From Hyphomicrobium sp. NDB2Meth4 (lineage in GTDB: Bacteria; Pseudomonadota; Alphaproteobacteria; Rhizobiales; Hyphomicrobiaceae): a DNA stretch of 64,000 nucleotides. The notes below the pieces were generated by a model that did not search any database, was not told the DNA's origin, and was given only the letters and a program-made list of their open reading frames with translations. The stretch covers positions 110,379 to 174,378 of the forward strand of contig NZ_FPEJ01000006.1 in the NCBI RefSeq assembly GCF_900117445.1. Reading direction: 5' to 3'. This document shows, piece after piece, positions 43,301-52,490 of the stretch. Each line of letters opens with the position of its first letter. Position 1 is the first letter of the stretch. The translations under genes were made by a program, and so were the position numbers.

Positions 43301-46300
43301 TTGCCCAGTGGGCTAAGGTGCTGGTCGGACAGGACCATGTTGCCGCCGCCGTTCAGTTCTCGCAGCGAGCGAAGGCCCCGGCCGTCCGCGCTTGCAAGGT
43401 CGGCGCCGGCGACGAGCCGGATCGACCAGGACCCGCTACCCGGCGCCAGCATCGGCGTCGTCTTGCCGGTGACGAGCGTCACCGCGCTCAGGCTTGTCTG
43501 ATTTGGCAGCACCGTGCCAACCGGCAGAATTTGGGCACCGAGGAACAGCTGCGTGGTTTGTGCGAGATAGGTCTTGATCACCGTGCCGGCGGGAATGATC
43601 GTTCCGGCGGCGAGCGACAGTGACCCCGTGCTCGTGCCGGCCGGCGGAAGTGTGGTGCCCGCCGCGAATCGCGACCCTGCCGGGACCGCGGCAGTAACAA
43701 CGGCGCCGGCCGCATAGAGGAGCGCGCCGCTGGCACTGTAGATGTTCGCTGTGGCGGTCCAGCCGGTCTGTGCGACGTTTGCGGCGCTCGTGAACTCGAA
43801 CGGAATAGCGACGGCGCGCTTGACGGTATTGCTGGTAGCGAGAACAGCGTCAAAGTTCAGGGTCGAGGTCGCTGTGAGCTGCGTCATCGGAATGGACGCG
43901 CTCCCGATAGTGGTCACCACAGTCAAGGTCCGGGCAGCCTGCAGGGTTTCGCTCGACGAGAGTGTGCCCAAAGATACTTCAGCCGGCGCACCGAATCCGT
44001 CCGAGATGCTGCCGCCGATCGTGAGATTGCCGCCGGCGCGAATCACAAGCGCGCCGGGCTCGCCGGCGCCGTAGCCCGGCGACGTGAGATCGCGGTTGGC
44101 GTTCGGCCCGTAGCGATATTTGGACAGATCGATATCGCCCGAGGTAGAGAGATCACCGCCCGAGGTGATCTCCACGCCCGGCCGCAGATGGAAGGCGCTG
44201 CCATAGCCGGTAAGGCCGGCGAGCTTACCTTGCAGCGAAGCGGTGAGCCGGCCGGCGGCGACGTCGTTGTTGTAGGCCGCCCGGATGAAGCTCTGGCTGG
44301 CGACGTCGAAGCCGTCCAGCATGGCCTGGGTGATGGCAGTATTCGACGCGTAATTGCCGTATTGCCAGACGGCATTCAGGGCGATGCTATTGGCGCCGCG
44401 GATGGAGAGCGGTCCGGTCGCGCTGACCTGAATGTCGCCGCTTGTCTCGCTCGTGCGCCGCGCATTCAGAACCACCTGCCCATAAGCGCCGCTCGGCGTC
44501 GAAAGGTCCAAGACCGAGCCCGCGCCGAGGCTGAGCGTGCGGTCGCGCGCCGTCAACTCGATGTGCCCGCGGTTCTTCGCTTCGATGGGCTGGCCGTAGC
44601 TGTCCACTTGCAGTTCCGTGCCGTGAACGTCGAGCACGGCGGACGAGGCAATCGTCAGATTGTCGCTGGCAGCGAGCCGGATGGTTCCGGGCGTCGCCCC
44701 GCTGGCATCAATGCGCCCATTCACCGTGAGGCTGCCGCTGTCGACCGAGACGACGACCGTGTGCGCCTTCACCTCGTCGCCGATGGTGAGGTTGCCCTTT
44801 TTCAGATCGAACTCCCGCGTGCCGAAGAAGCCGCCGGCGTTGAGCGCACGGTTGAGACGGGCGAAGCTCGTCGTGCTCGACCAGTCGGGGTCGAGGCTGT
44901 CGAGGTAATAGGTATCGAGCTTGAACGAGCCACCTTTGTAGCCGCCGGTCGCGGCGCCTTTGAACATGCCATCGACCGAGGTCAACGTGCGGCCCTCACC
45001 GTCGACGAACACGACGAGACCACCGCTGTTGGGATCGGGCGCGGCGACCGAGATCGAGCCGGCGTCATTGTTCGCGGCCGATACGTCAAGCACAGCTCCC
45101 TGGGAGAAAATGACGGCGCCATTGGTCGAGGCCTCGAGCGCGATGTCGCCGCCCCAGGAATACTTGGTGACGTCATCGAATGAGACCGCGCGGCCCGACA
45201 GATCGAGACGAGCGTTTTTGCGCAGTTCGACATTCAGTCCACCACCCGTGGCGGTGAGACGTCCGGAGGGCAGCGCGACGGCCGTGTCGATGACGACGCC
45301 GTTGTAGACCGACTTCAGGTTGATGGTCGCGCCGAGACTGCCGACCTTGCTGGTATCGGCCGGTGTGCTGCCCTCAGGCGCCGTCACGAAGATGCTGCTG
45401 CCGGAGTAGACCGAGAGCACCGAACCCGCCTCGCCCGTGAGCAGCGGCGTGATCAGGCTCAGCCTGTGCCCGACCTCGCCGGTGTAGGTCTTGGCGTCGT
45501 AGGTGGAGGTGGGGCTCGCACCCGTGCGCCAGAACGACAGCGTGTTGTGGTCACTCGACGTGATGGAACTCGACGCCAGGAAAGTTGCGTCCTGGAAGCC
45601 GAGCATCAGGCGGTCGAAGGTCACTGTCGAGCCGCCGGCTAGCGCCTTGCCATGGCCGAGCACGATGTCGCGCGCCTCGATCGTCAGCGACCCGTTGCCC
45701 GCGCCAGGTCCGTTCGCGATAATCGCACCAGGCAGCGCGCTGCCATAGTTCACCTCGCCACTCCCGTCCCTTGAAACGGTGCGCTGGCCGACGTTCCAAT
45801 AGAGCGAGCCGGCCTTGAGCACGGCGCGGTCATTGATGCTGCCCGAGCCATAGATGGCGGCCGTGGTGAGGGTGAGACTGTCGAGCGCGGAGAGGTCGAG
45901 GCTCACCGCGCCGTAGAAATTGACCGAGTTTCCAGCACCGAGCTTCAGCGAGCGGACCGCGGCGATATTGCGGGACGGATCTCCGGCGAGCAGCGACGCC
46001 AACAGATCCTCCGTCAGGTTCAGGCCCTGCGCCAGGGTGCCGGCTGTCTGCGCAGCGGCGAGGCTTTGCGCGGTCCCGATATTGATGGACGCCGCCGTGA
46101 TATCGAGCGTCTTGGCCCCGAGAAGCGGAGTGCCCTCGAAGGCGACGCCGGTCTGGGACAGGAAGCCGACGAAGCTTTCCGTGTAGATGCCGGCGCCGGC
46201 ACCAATGTCGATTGTGCCGGTCGAGCTCTGGATGGCGTTGGTGTAGAATTCGACGTCACCATTGCTGGCCACCAGCAGCGGCACGTTGCCGCCCAGCATC

Positions 46301-49300
46301 AGGCCCGTCGACGCATCGAGCAGCCCGACGTTGCCATACCCACGCGTATCGATCGTCGCGCCGCCGTCGAGGCGGATCGCTTTCTGCGCGCCGAGAACCA
46401 CCTGCCCGCCCCTGAGCGTTGCGCCGCTCTCGAGGCGGATCGAACTGGTCACACGTCCGCTTTTGAGAAGAGAAGGCTGAATTGAAACGTTGTAGGTGAG
46501 ACCGAGAAGTCCCCCGACCACGACGTTCGGCGCGCCGAAGGCGTTGATATCCGCCGCTGCCACTGTGGTCTGTGTCGCCGACCGTGCGGTCGTGCTGCCC
46601 TCGGCCGTGATGATCAGGTCGCCGTTCGAGCCGCCGGTTACGGCCAGGATGCCGCCGTAGCCTCCCGCTGCAGATGCCATGTCGGCGGTCCCGCGCCAGT
46701 CGAGCGCCGGCTGATTGGCGTTGATTGCGGAGGCCGAGAGAGCGAGCAAGACCAGATTGAGATTCTTGGCGTCCGCCTCCAGGAGCAGGCGCCGCGCGTC
46801 GAACGTCGCGGCTTGCGCGCGTTGGAAGGCCGCATAGCTCGTCTCGTTGTACTGCGAATAGGTGCGCACCGTCGCCGAGGGCGTGATGGTCACGTCGGTC
46901 GGCAACGCAGCTTGAATCGCGGTGTCCGCGATCCCCTGGTAGCCGGAGACGACGTAAGACCCGTTGGTCAGCACCGTCGCGCCCGCTAGCGCTGTCGCGC
47001 CGGTGCGGCCGAGTTCGACCCGGAACGCACCCGGCAGCAGCGCGTAGTTGGCGGGCAGCAGCGTGTAGGTGCCGGCCGGCAGGCCCGGCACCCCATCCGG
47101 AATGGTCACGGTCTGGCCGATGCCGGGCACGGCTCCGGTCCACGCCGAGAAATAGCCGCCCGCCACGGGCGCGGTGGAGACGCCTGGCACGATGGCGTAA
47201 ACCAAGCCGTCCTTGCTGAGAGGGTTGAGCAGGCTATCGACCGAGCCGCCGCGCCCCGAGACGAACGCCGCCCCGGTCAGCGCGCCGCCGCCAGAAACAT
47301 CGAGCCGCGCACCCGACTCTCCGACGATGTTGGTGCCGGTCACCGTGATGCCGGCGAGTTGGAGGCTCTTGGAGGTATCGATGGTCCCGTCGCTCTTGAG
47401 ATATTGCCCGGTACCGAGGGCAATGCTGACCGGGCTCGCACCGTCCACCAAATAGCTCACCCCGTCGGTGGTGCCGCCATAGGGCATGACGAGCCCGGCG
47501 CCGCTGACCGAGGTGATGGAGCCGGATAGGAACTCAACCACGGCCTGCTCCGTCTCGGCGGCGCTGGCGCCGTGCGTGGCGGTCAGCGTTATGTCCCCGA
47601 ACGGCGCAAACAGCGCGCCGCCCTGTTCGATGGCACTGGCCGTCAGGCTCAACGCCCCGAAGGCCGAATAGGGCGTGGCCACGGGAGCGCCCGTCGCGGG
47701 GCGCGAGATGCGGATCGCCGCCGCGGGGTCGCTGAGGCTCAGATTGGGGCTGGCGCCGCCGCCGTTGCCCGGGCTGTAGTCGTTTTGCGTGTAGCCCGCC
47801 ATGACGGTCGCGCTCACCCCGCTGGCGGGGTAGATCCGCGCGGCGGACAGTGACAGATCATGGGCCGTGTAGAGGGCCGGCGCAGTACCACCGTTGCCGA
47901 GAACGAACCGCAGGTCACCTGTCGACGCCAGGTTTACGTCGGCAAAGCGGGTGATGAGGGTGCCAGCCACATCGATGAGATCACCACGCACGACAAGCTT
48001 GCCGTTCGTGTCAAAGTCGGTTGTGGCCTTATTCCCTTGCGCAACGCTGGTATAGTTCAAAGTGAACGTGTCCTGGCCCGCAAACCGCACGTAGGGCGCC
48101 GCCAGCAATGCCGTGCCTGCGGACAGGTCGGCATAGGTTCCAGCCTTCAGGCTGAGGCTGCGCCCGACGCTGAGCGAGACGTCTCCGTCGAAAACCAGCG
48201 CCGTGCGGCCGAGCAGCGATACGGCGTCGAAGCCGCCCGCCTCGATCTGAGCGACCGCGATGGATCCGCGGCCTGGCGCAAAATTGGCATTGCTCTGGCC
48301 CGGCTGCACCCCGGCGGTCAAGGTGTTCGAAAGCTCTTCACTGACCGTCAGAAACCGGCCCACTTTCAGGTTCGATGGAACGGGGATGCCGTTCGGTGCT
48401 GACTGGATCGGGGATTCCAAGTTCACGATCAGGTTGCCGCCGGCCGCACCCGCGCCGCCCGCGAAGGCCTTCATCGTTCCCTCGGCATGAATGCCGGACC
48501 AGCTCCTGAGCGCGATCGTGCCGGCGTCGCTCGCCACCGTCACCCGCCGCGTCGTGTCCGAGCCAATGATCAGGTCGAGCTCGCCGCTAGTGCCGGAGGC
48601 ATCGAGCACGGCGCCAGGCCTCACGACCACATAGGCATGGGTCGAAGCCTCGGTGCCGGTCTTGTAGGCATCGCCCGTATCCGCGACCAACCGGAAGTCC
48701 CCGCCGGAACTCCCGATGCTGATGCTGCCGCCGTTGGGGATCACGCCGTAACGGCGGCCGGCGTGGTCAGTCGCGACGTAGGCCCGCGCTGCGACGTCGA
48801 GCACGGCGTGGTCGCCGATCCATACCGACATCGCGCCCGGATCGACGTACCCGACCTCGGTGAAGTTGTTGGCAACCGTGATGCTGCCGCCCGGCGCTGT
48901 GATGGTGCCGTCCACCGTCACCTGACCGCTGGAAGCAAGGCGCACGCTTTGGCCCGGATCGACCGTGATCGACGCGCCGGTGCCGATCGTCAGCGCGCCC
49001 TTGGTCGTGGTGTAGCCGCTGCCATCAGCACCGGCTCCCGACAGCAGAGCGACGCTGGCGCCACCGCGCTGCGTCAGCGTGGCGTTGATCGGGTTTTCAA
49101 GATAGACCGGCGGCATCCACAGGCTCACCGCCGCGCCGATGGCGTCGGCGCCCGCTGCCGCAAGGGCGCGACCATCATCGAATGTCAGCACCGGCATCAC
49201 GGCGTCGATCGCGACACCATCCGCTACCGTCAGACTGGTGAGCCCGTTGACCGAATAAGCCGAGAAGCCTGACCGGAACAGTTCCGACGACAGGTTCAGC

Positions 49301-52300
49301 GCTGCGTCGGTGCCGCCGATGCTCACGCTGCCGCCGGTCTGCAGCGTCAGACTGCCGCCCTTGCCGAACCCATAGGAGATCAACTCACCACGCAGCGTCA
49401 GATCGCCATGAATGGTGTTGGCAGAGGTGGAGCCGTCGACGGCCGTCAGGGTGTGGCTCGCCACCAGCGTGATGTCGCCGCCGTTGCCGCCCTTGAGCTT
49501 ACCCGTAGTGAGCAGCGAGGCGCCGGCGGAGGCGTTGATGGTAGACGTCGTGCCGATAGTGATATCGCCGGTGGAGCGCAGCGTCACCGCGCCGCCATCG
49601 ATGAAGGCCTGGCGCGACAGGTCGGTCGCAGGGTCGACGAGCCCGTTACTCCAAAGACCACGCGTGTCGATAGCCGCGCCGTCTTGCAGCGTAATGCTGG
49701 CGCGACCAACCGCGGGCGTGAGCGGCAGCGTCGACCTGCCAATGCTGTTGCCATTCAGATATACCCTGTCGAGCAACGTCGTCAGCATCACGCTGCCGCT
49801 CCTGGCCGTGACATTGGCCTTGATGTCGATCGTGGGTGCGACGAGGTCGAGTGCGCCGCCGTCGGCCAAAGTCAGGTCGCTCTCGACGACGATCGATCCG
49901 CGCGTCGCGATATCGATCCCGCCGAGCTCCTGCTCGTTGAGATGACCGGCATCGAACCACACCGTGTTTGCTGCGCGGCCGGTCGCGGCACCCGCCGTCA
50001 GGTTGGCGGTGATGTCGGCGACGTCGGCGATGCGCACGTCGCTCGCATAGGCATCGGTGCGTCCGAGCGCTCCATACTGCCCCACCGCCAGCGTGCCGGC
50101 CTTGGCGACCTGCGTCTGGCTGGCCTTGTAGCCGTCGGTGATGCCAGCGGGCCGCGCATTGAACTGGTACTCGCCGTGCACCACGTCGGCGAGGATGTCG
50201 GCTTCGAACACCGCGGTCGGCGTCGACAGGTTGAGCCGACCGGCATCGCGCCCGATGGTGTAGCCGTTCTCCCACCGCGTCGACACGCGGCCCTTGCTCA
50301 GTGGGTTGGTCCACACTTCGGTGATGCCCCAGCGGTCGTTGGAGCGGATGTAGCCTTCGCCAAGCCCGTAGAACGTCATGTCGGCGCGCGCGTCGTTGAC
50401 GTTGTAGAGCTTGCCGTCGCGGCCGAGGAAGTTCGTCGTCTGGATGTAGCCCCCCGCGTAAGAGACCGAGCCGCCGGAGATATCGAAGATCGCACCCTTC
50501 TGCGCGATCACCTCGCTGGCCGACAGCGTGATGGTGCCGCCGACACTCGACCACTCGCCGATCCCATGCGCCGTGTTGGCGAGATAGCCGCCCACCTCGA
50601 GCAGGCCGCCCGGCGTATAATAGCGATCGCTGTCATAGCCGCCCGTCCCCGCCGGAACGTAGGTCAGGTTGCGGACATCGACCCACACGTCGGCGTTCTT
50701 CAGATAATCGTTGTCGCGGTTCTGTGGGCTGTCGCGCAGCTCGTTGCCCTGGATGTTGACCAGGATGTTGTTGTTCGCCATGGCGAGCTGCACGTCGCGA
50801 ACACCCGACACATCGAGCACCGAGCCTTCGGCATTGAAGATGCGGCCCTTGGCCGAGACCGCGATCTGTCCACCTTGCGCGCTCGATATCGAGTTACCCT
50901 CGAACGTCACGTTGCCGCCGGTGACGATCTCGATGCGCGATTGATCGAGCCGGTCGGCCAGAAGCGACAGATTGTCGAACGCCCCCGCCGCGGCGCTGCC
51001 GCGCAACACGTTGGCGTCATCGGATGCCTTGATCAGCGCATCGCGCTGGCTATTGAGCGCCGTAGCCCCACTCGCAAGATCGGGAATGACCGAGGTGACG
51101 CTGCCGGACCCAAGCACGATCGAGCCCGTCGTATCGCGCACCGAGTTCAGCAGATGGATGGTGCCGCGCGTGTTGACCGAGGTCGACGCAATCAGCACGC
51201 CGTCCTGGCGGATCGCGTGAGCGGCGAGCGTGATGTCGCCCTCGGAGGCGTAGATTTCGCCGCTGTTGCTCACCGTTCCAAGGCCGCCCGGCGTGAACGT
51301 CGTGCCGTTCCACGTTCCGACCGACACCTCCGAGCCGCGCGTCGTCGACGACTGGTTGGCGTCGGTGCCGTAGCCGCGGCGGAGGACGAAGTCATCGCCC
51401 GCCGCCAGCAGGGCCTGCCCCAATGGCGTGTTGATCGAGCCCCAGTTCTCAACTTCGCTGCCGAGCAGCATCACCGTGCCGCCGCCAGAGGTGACCGACT
51501 TCGGGTCATGCGTGCCAATCTGAGCCCCGCGCTCGACAAGCACCTTGCCGTTGCCGGCGCCCATGAAGCTCGGCGTGTAGACGGTGCCCGTCAGCGGCGC
51601 GTAGATGCCGGCATTGAGGAACTGCTCGTTGGCAATGTTGGCCGTCGACGCGATGAGGCTGCCGACGTTCACCTGCGAGGCACCACCGAAGACGATGCCG
51701 TTCTGATTGATGACGTAGACAGACCCGTCGGCCTTGATAGTGCCGAGGATCTGGCTCGGCGCGGTCCCGCCCGTCACCCGGTTGAGCGCAACCCAGTCGC
51801 GATTGCCCTGCTGATCGAAGGTCAGGTCGGTCTTGCCGCCGACATTGAACGTATCCCAGGTGAGGATCGCCTTACCTTGCGTCTGCTCGATGCCGACCTT
51901 GGTGCGATCGCCATCGCTGAACTGCGTCGGCAGGTTGGCGCCCTGCCACAGCTCGGTGTTGATGACGCCGCCATTGCCGACGACGCCGTTGCCGATCACC
52001 AGCCCGCCGGCACCGAGCCCGTTGACCGCATTGGGCATCGCACTGAGCGCAGCCTTCGCCGCATCGCGCGCAGCCTGCTGGGAGGCCTGCTGAGCCTGGA
52101 TGGCCAGCGTCGCGCGCTTCAAGGCGTTCCCCGCATCGCGTGCCGCATTCGTCGCAGCGTCCTGCGCCGCCTGCTGCGCCGCTATCGCCGCAGCAGATGG
52201 CGTAACCTGCTGACCGCCTAAAGGCTTGGCGTGGCTGCCGGAGGCAGTGAGCAAGATGCCTAAAACGCAACCGAGAGCGGTCAAAAATCTCTGGCCGCGT

Positions 52301-52338
52301 GCCCGTTTCGTTGCCAGCGAGATGATACGACCGGGCAT
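40315..52338 (-). CDS. giant filamentous-haemagglutinin-type exoprotein (TpsA2)
   Basis: About 4007 residues. The ATG at 52338 is chosen because AGGAG ends 7 bases upstream; the frame is open to 52446 and a second ATG at 52344 is too close to that site. The signal peptide (FLTALGCVLGILLTASGSHA-KPLGG) differs from that of TpsA1, yet from KPLGG the next 680 residues are almost identical, including the TPS domain with YVINQNGIVFGG. The central beta-helix is diverged: TpsA2 lacks the PAGT insert at the TpsA1 position, but has a PAGT-rich stretch near residue 2930 (FAAGTTLPPAGTST, IIPAGTVIKTYL). The last 400 residues again match closely up to GGDEED; the tail after that is unique and Arg-rich. It is presumably secreted by the same TpsB. 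Cassette C lies directly upstream. Confidence 0.9.
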   Translation of the reverse strand: MPGRIISLATKRARGQRFLTALGCVLGILLTASGSHAKPLGGQQVTPSAAAIAAQQAAQDAATNAARDAGNALKRATLAIQAQQASQQAARDAAKAALSAMPNAVNGLGAGGLVIGNGVVGNGGVINTELWQGANLPTQFSDGDRTKVGIEQTQGKAILTWDTFNVGGKTDLTFDQQGNRDWVALNRVTGGTAPSQILGTIKADGSVYVINQNGIVFGGASQVNVGSLIASTANIANEQFLNAGIYAPLTGTVYTPSFMGAGNGKVLVERGAQIGTHDPKSVTSGGGTVMLLGSEVENWGSINTPLGQALLAAGDDFVLRRGYGTDANQSSTTRGSEVSVGTWNGTTFTPGGLGTVSNSGEIYASEGDITLAAHAIRQDGVLIASTSVNTRGTIHLLNSVRDTTGSIVLGSGSVTSVIPDLASGATALNSQRDALIKASDDANVLRGSAAAGAFDNLSLLADRLDQSRIEIVTGGNVTFEGNSISSAQGGQIAVSAKGRIFNAEGSVLDVSGVRDVQLAMANNNILVNIQGNELRDSPQNRDNDYLKNADVWVDVRNLTYVPAGTGGYDSDRYYTPGGLLEVGGYLANTAHGIGEWSSVGGTITLSASEVIAQKGAIFDISGGSVSYAGGYIQTTNFLGRDGKLYNVNDARADMTFYGLGEGYIRSNDRWGITEVWTNPLSKGRVSTRWENGYTIGRDAGRLNLSTPTAVFEADILADVVHGEYQFNARPAGITDGYKASQTQVAKAGTLAVGQYGALGRTDAYASDVRIADVADITANLTAGAATGRAANTVWFDAGHLNEQELGGIDIATRGSIVVESDLTLADGGALDLVAPTIDIKANVTARSGSVMLTTLLDRVYLNGNSIGRSTLPLTPAVGRASITLQDGAAIDTRGLWSNGLVDPATDLSRQAFIDGGAVTLRSTGDITIGTTSTINASAGASLLTTGKLKGGNGGDITLVASHTLTAVDGSTSANTIHGDLTLRGELISYGFGKGGSLTLQTGGSVSIGGTDAALNLSSELFRSGFSAYSVNGLTSLTVADGVAIDAVMPVLTFDDGRALAAAGADAIGAAVSLWMPPVYLENPINATLTQRGGASVALLSGAGADGSGYTTTKGALTIGTGASITVDPGQSVRLASSGQVTVDGTITAPGGSITVANNFTEVGYVDPGAMSVWIGDHAVLDVAARAYVATDHAGRRYGVIPNGGSISIGSSGGDFRLVADTGDAYKTGTEASTHAYVVVRPGAVLDASGTSGELDLIIGSDTTRRVTVASDAGTIALRSWSGIHAEGTMKAFAGGAGAAGGNLIVNLESPIQSAPNGIPVPSNLKVGRFLTVSEELSNTLTAGVQPGQSNANFAPGRGSIAVAQIEAGGFDAVSLLGRTALVFDGDVSLSVGRSLSLKAGTYADLSAGTALLAAPYVRFAGQDTFTLNYTSVAQGNKATTDFDTNGKLVVRGDLIDVAGTLITRFADVNLASTGDLRFVLGNGGTAPALYTAHDLSLSAARIYPASGVSATVMAGYTQNDYSPGNGGGASPNLSLSDPAAAIRISRPATGAPVATPYSAFGALSLTASAIEQGGALFAPFGDITLTATHGASAAETEQAVVEFLSGSITSVSGAGLVMPYGGTTDGVSYLVDGASPVSIALGTGQYLKSDGTIDTSKSLQLAGITVTGTNIVGESGARLDVSGGGALTGAAFVSGRGGSVDSLLNPLSKDGLVYAIVPGVSTAPVAGGYFSAWTGAVPGIGQTVTIPDGVPGLPAGTYTLLPANYALLPGAFRVELGRTGATALAGATVLTNGSYVVSGYQGIADTAIQAALPTDVTITPSATVRTYSQYNETSYAAFQRAQAATFDARRLLLEADAKNLNLVLLALSASAINANQPALDWRGTADMASAAGGYGGILAVTGGSNGDLIITAEGSTTARSATQTTVAAADINAFGAPNVVVGGLLGLTYNVSIQPSLLKSGRVTSSIRLESGATLRGGQVVLGAQKAIRLDGGATIDTRGYGNVGLLDASTGLMLGGNVPLLVASNGDVEFYTNAIQSSTGTIDIGAGAGIYTESFVGFLSQTGVAFEGTPLLGAKTLDITAASINIGTAQSLAAAQTAGTLAQGLNLTEDLLASLLAGDPSRNIAAVRSLKLGAGNSVNFYGAVSLDLSALDSLTLTTAAIYGSGSINDRAVLKAGSLYWNVGQRTVSRDGSGEVNYGSALPGAIIANGPGAGNGSLTIEARDIVLGHGKALAGGSTVTFDRLMLGFQDATFLASSSITSSDHNTLSFWRTGASPTSTYDAKTYTGEVGHRLSLITPLLTGEAGSVLSVYSGSSIFVTAPEGSTPADTSKVGSLGATINLKSVYNGVVIDTAVALPSGRLTATGGGLNVELRKNARLDLSGRAVSFDDVTKYSWGGDIALEASTNGAVIFSQGAVLDVSAANNDAGSISVAAPDPNSGGLVVFVDGEGRTLTSVDGMFKGAATGGYKGGSFKLDTYYLDSLDPDWSSTTSFARLNRALNAGGFFGTREFDLKKGNLTIGDEVKAHTVVVSVDSGSLTVNGRIDASGATPGTIRLAASDNLTIASSAVLDVHGTELQVDSYGQPIEAKNRGHIELTARDRTLSLGAGSVLDLSTPSGAYGQVVLNARRTSETSGDIQVSATGPLSIRGANSIALNAVWQYGNYASNTAITQAMLDGFDVASQSFIRAAYNNDVAAGRLTASLQGKLAGLTGYGSAFHLRPGVEITSGGDLSTSGDIDLSKYRYGPNANRDLTSPGYGAGEPGALVIRAGGNLTIGGSISDGFGAPAEVSLGTLSSSETLQAARTLTVVTTIGSASIPMTQLTATSTLNFDAVLATSNTVKRAVAIPFEFTSAANVAQTGWTATANIYSASGALLYAAGAVVTAAVPAGSRFAAGTTLPPAGTSTGSLSLAAGTIIPAGTVIKTYLAQTTQLFLGAQILPVGTVLPNQTSLSAVTLVTGKTTPMLAPGSGSWSIRLVAGADLASADGRGLRSLRELNGGGNMVLSDQHLSPLGNVPIASVIRTGTGDLELLAGGDLTMNSLYGLYTAGTDTGTAGLPAGTYMPDHGGDLTVTAQGNVTGYSFNCTYNVCGFAQSWSPANWLVRSGSSTSNAAWSIAFDRKLTSGTVSYITGFTGVGTLGGGNVALAVGGDAGAMTRTFNSSGVTTQTYGSLQVAVGASGKVLSVTKDGSIVTGGTLVQAGGGDLIAKIGGSLNTGYNYLNGVQAADGSHSIFADLRGDITIAAGSIGAVAKIYGVKETGDPRGIDANAANLASPRGGIDLIPGDGAVTVRTAADLVIGTYADPGQMGAAASSASFSLWQPRSTAISLFSAGGNLVPVTNAGLGSSWSSKGSSSAFTMAPGIFDAVAASGSIYFGGNFALTFELAPSPNGRLNLLAGQSIYGAGLWVGNLTAVSATGTSTRILVSSAASGANDIPNPFRPSTGNSNYFFSFQDDRVSASNTNDTTPNRIVALAGDIINLALGEAPNSIVYDNADHTLNRGTGKAIRVIAGGDIVNFGAGSARTTAGLILNTDQTDISMIEAGGSIFYLNTNIAGPGALDVSAGGTIYQGDKGSIVSIGALAAGDTRPGASILMQAGVGTAGPNYAGLLPYLDPANLAVVGTPLIDQPGKVAKTYEKELQAWLEERFGFTSADDEERREYFASLASEQQSIFLRQVYFAELKAGGREYNDPDSSRYGSYLRGRYVIEALFPEKDANGNAITYAGDITMFGGSGVRTLFGGDIQMLTPGGRTVIGVEGLVPPASAGIVTQGQGNISMYSKGSILLGLSRIMTTMGGDILAWSAEGDINAGRGSKTTIVYTPPKRIYDNYGNVTLAPNVPSSGAGIASRSTIPGIPGGDIDLIAPLGTIDAGEAGIRAGANVNLVALQIINAANIQAQGNVSGVPQIQAPNIGGLTEATNTAGAAQAATKPQQQGASEQASVIIVEVIGFGGGDEEDPADGRQKRDERQGNLEYDPNSTVRVVGNGPISPQQTDALTVDERRLLAEAERRRR
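40484..41659 (-). repeat. 3'-end homology block shared by tpsA1 and tpsA2 (copy 2)
   Basis: Counterpart of 11595-12770, constant offset 28889, no net gaps. It codes for the conserved C-terminal part with ERFGFTSADDEERREYFASL and VVYTPPKR-like segments. Differences are scattered rather than clustered. Confidence 0.85.
50183..52232 (-). repeat. 2.05-kb near-identical 5' block of tpsA2 (copy 2)
   Basis: Counterpart of 21369-23418, constant offset 28814. Beyond 50183 the two genes diverge abruptly; above 52232 they differ completely within one codon of the signal peptidase site. Confidence 0.93.
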
Positions 52339-52472
52339 CGGCATGCTCCTATAACCACGACAAGCTTCGACGGGTGAGCGGCTCGACCGCTGGCCCGAAA
52401 ATTTGCTCTCGTATAGGTAGACTTTGTAAGGCTGCCGTTTGTGCACTCGCGTGGGCCGTCTTTTTCGCGACC

Positions 52473-52490
52473 AAAAAGAGCTTCTAGCTC
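52473..52490 (-). terminator. terminator-like hairpin at the end of the fecR gene of cassette C
   Basis: On the minus strand GAGCT-AGA-AGCTC is followed directly by TTTTT. The stop codon TAG of FecR lies within it. It separates the regulatory cassette from tpsA2, as the hairpin at 23635-23656 does for tpsA1. Confidence 0.6.

Noticed and set aside
49408..52221. Open plus-strand frame of 937 codons opposite tpsA2, and a similar one at 21302-23407
   Set aside because: Shadow of the near-identical tpsA 5' block. The composition is Arg/His/Asp-rich with no protein motifs, and the sense frame is clearly the exoprotein.
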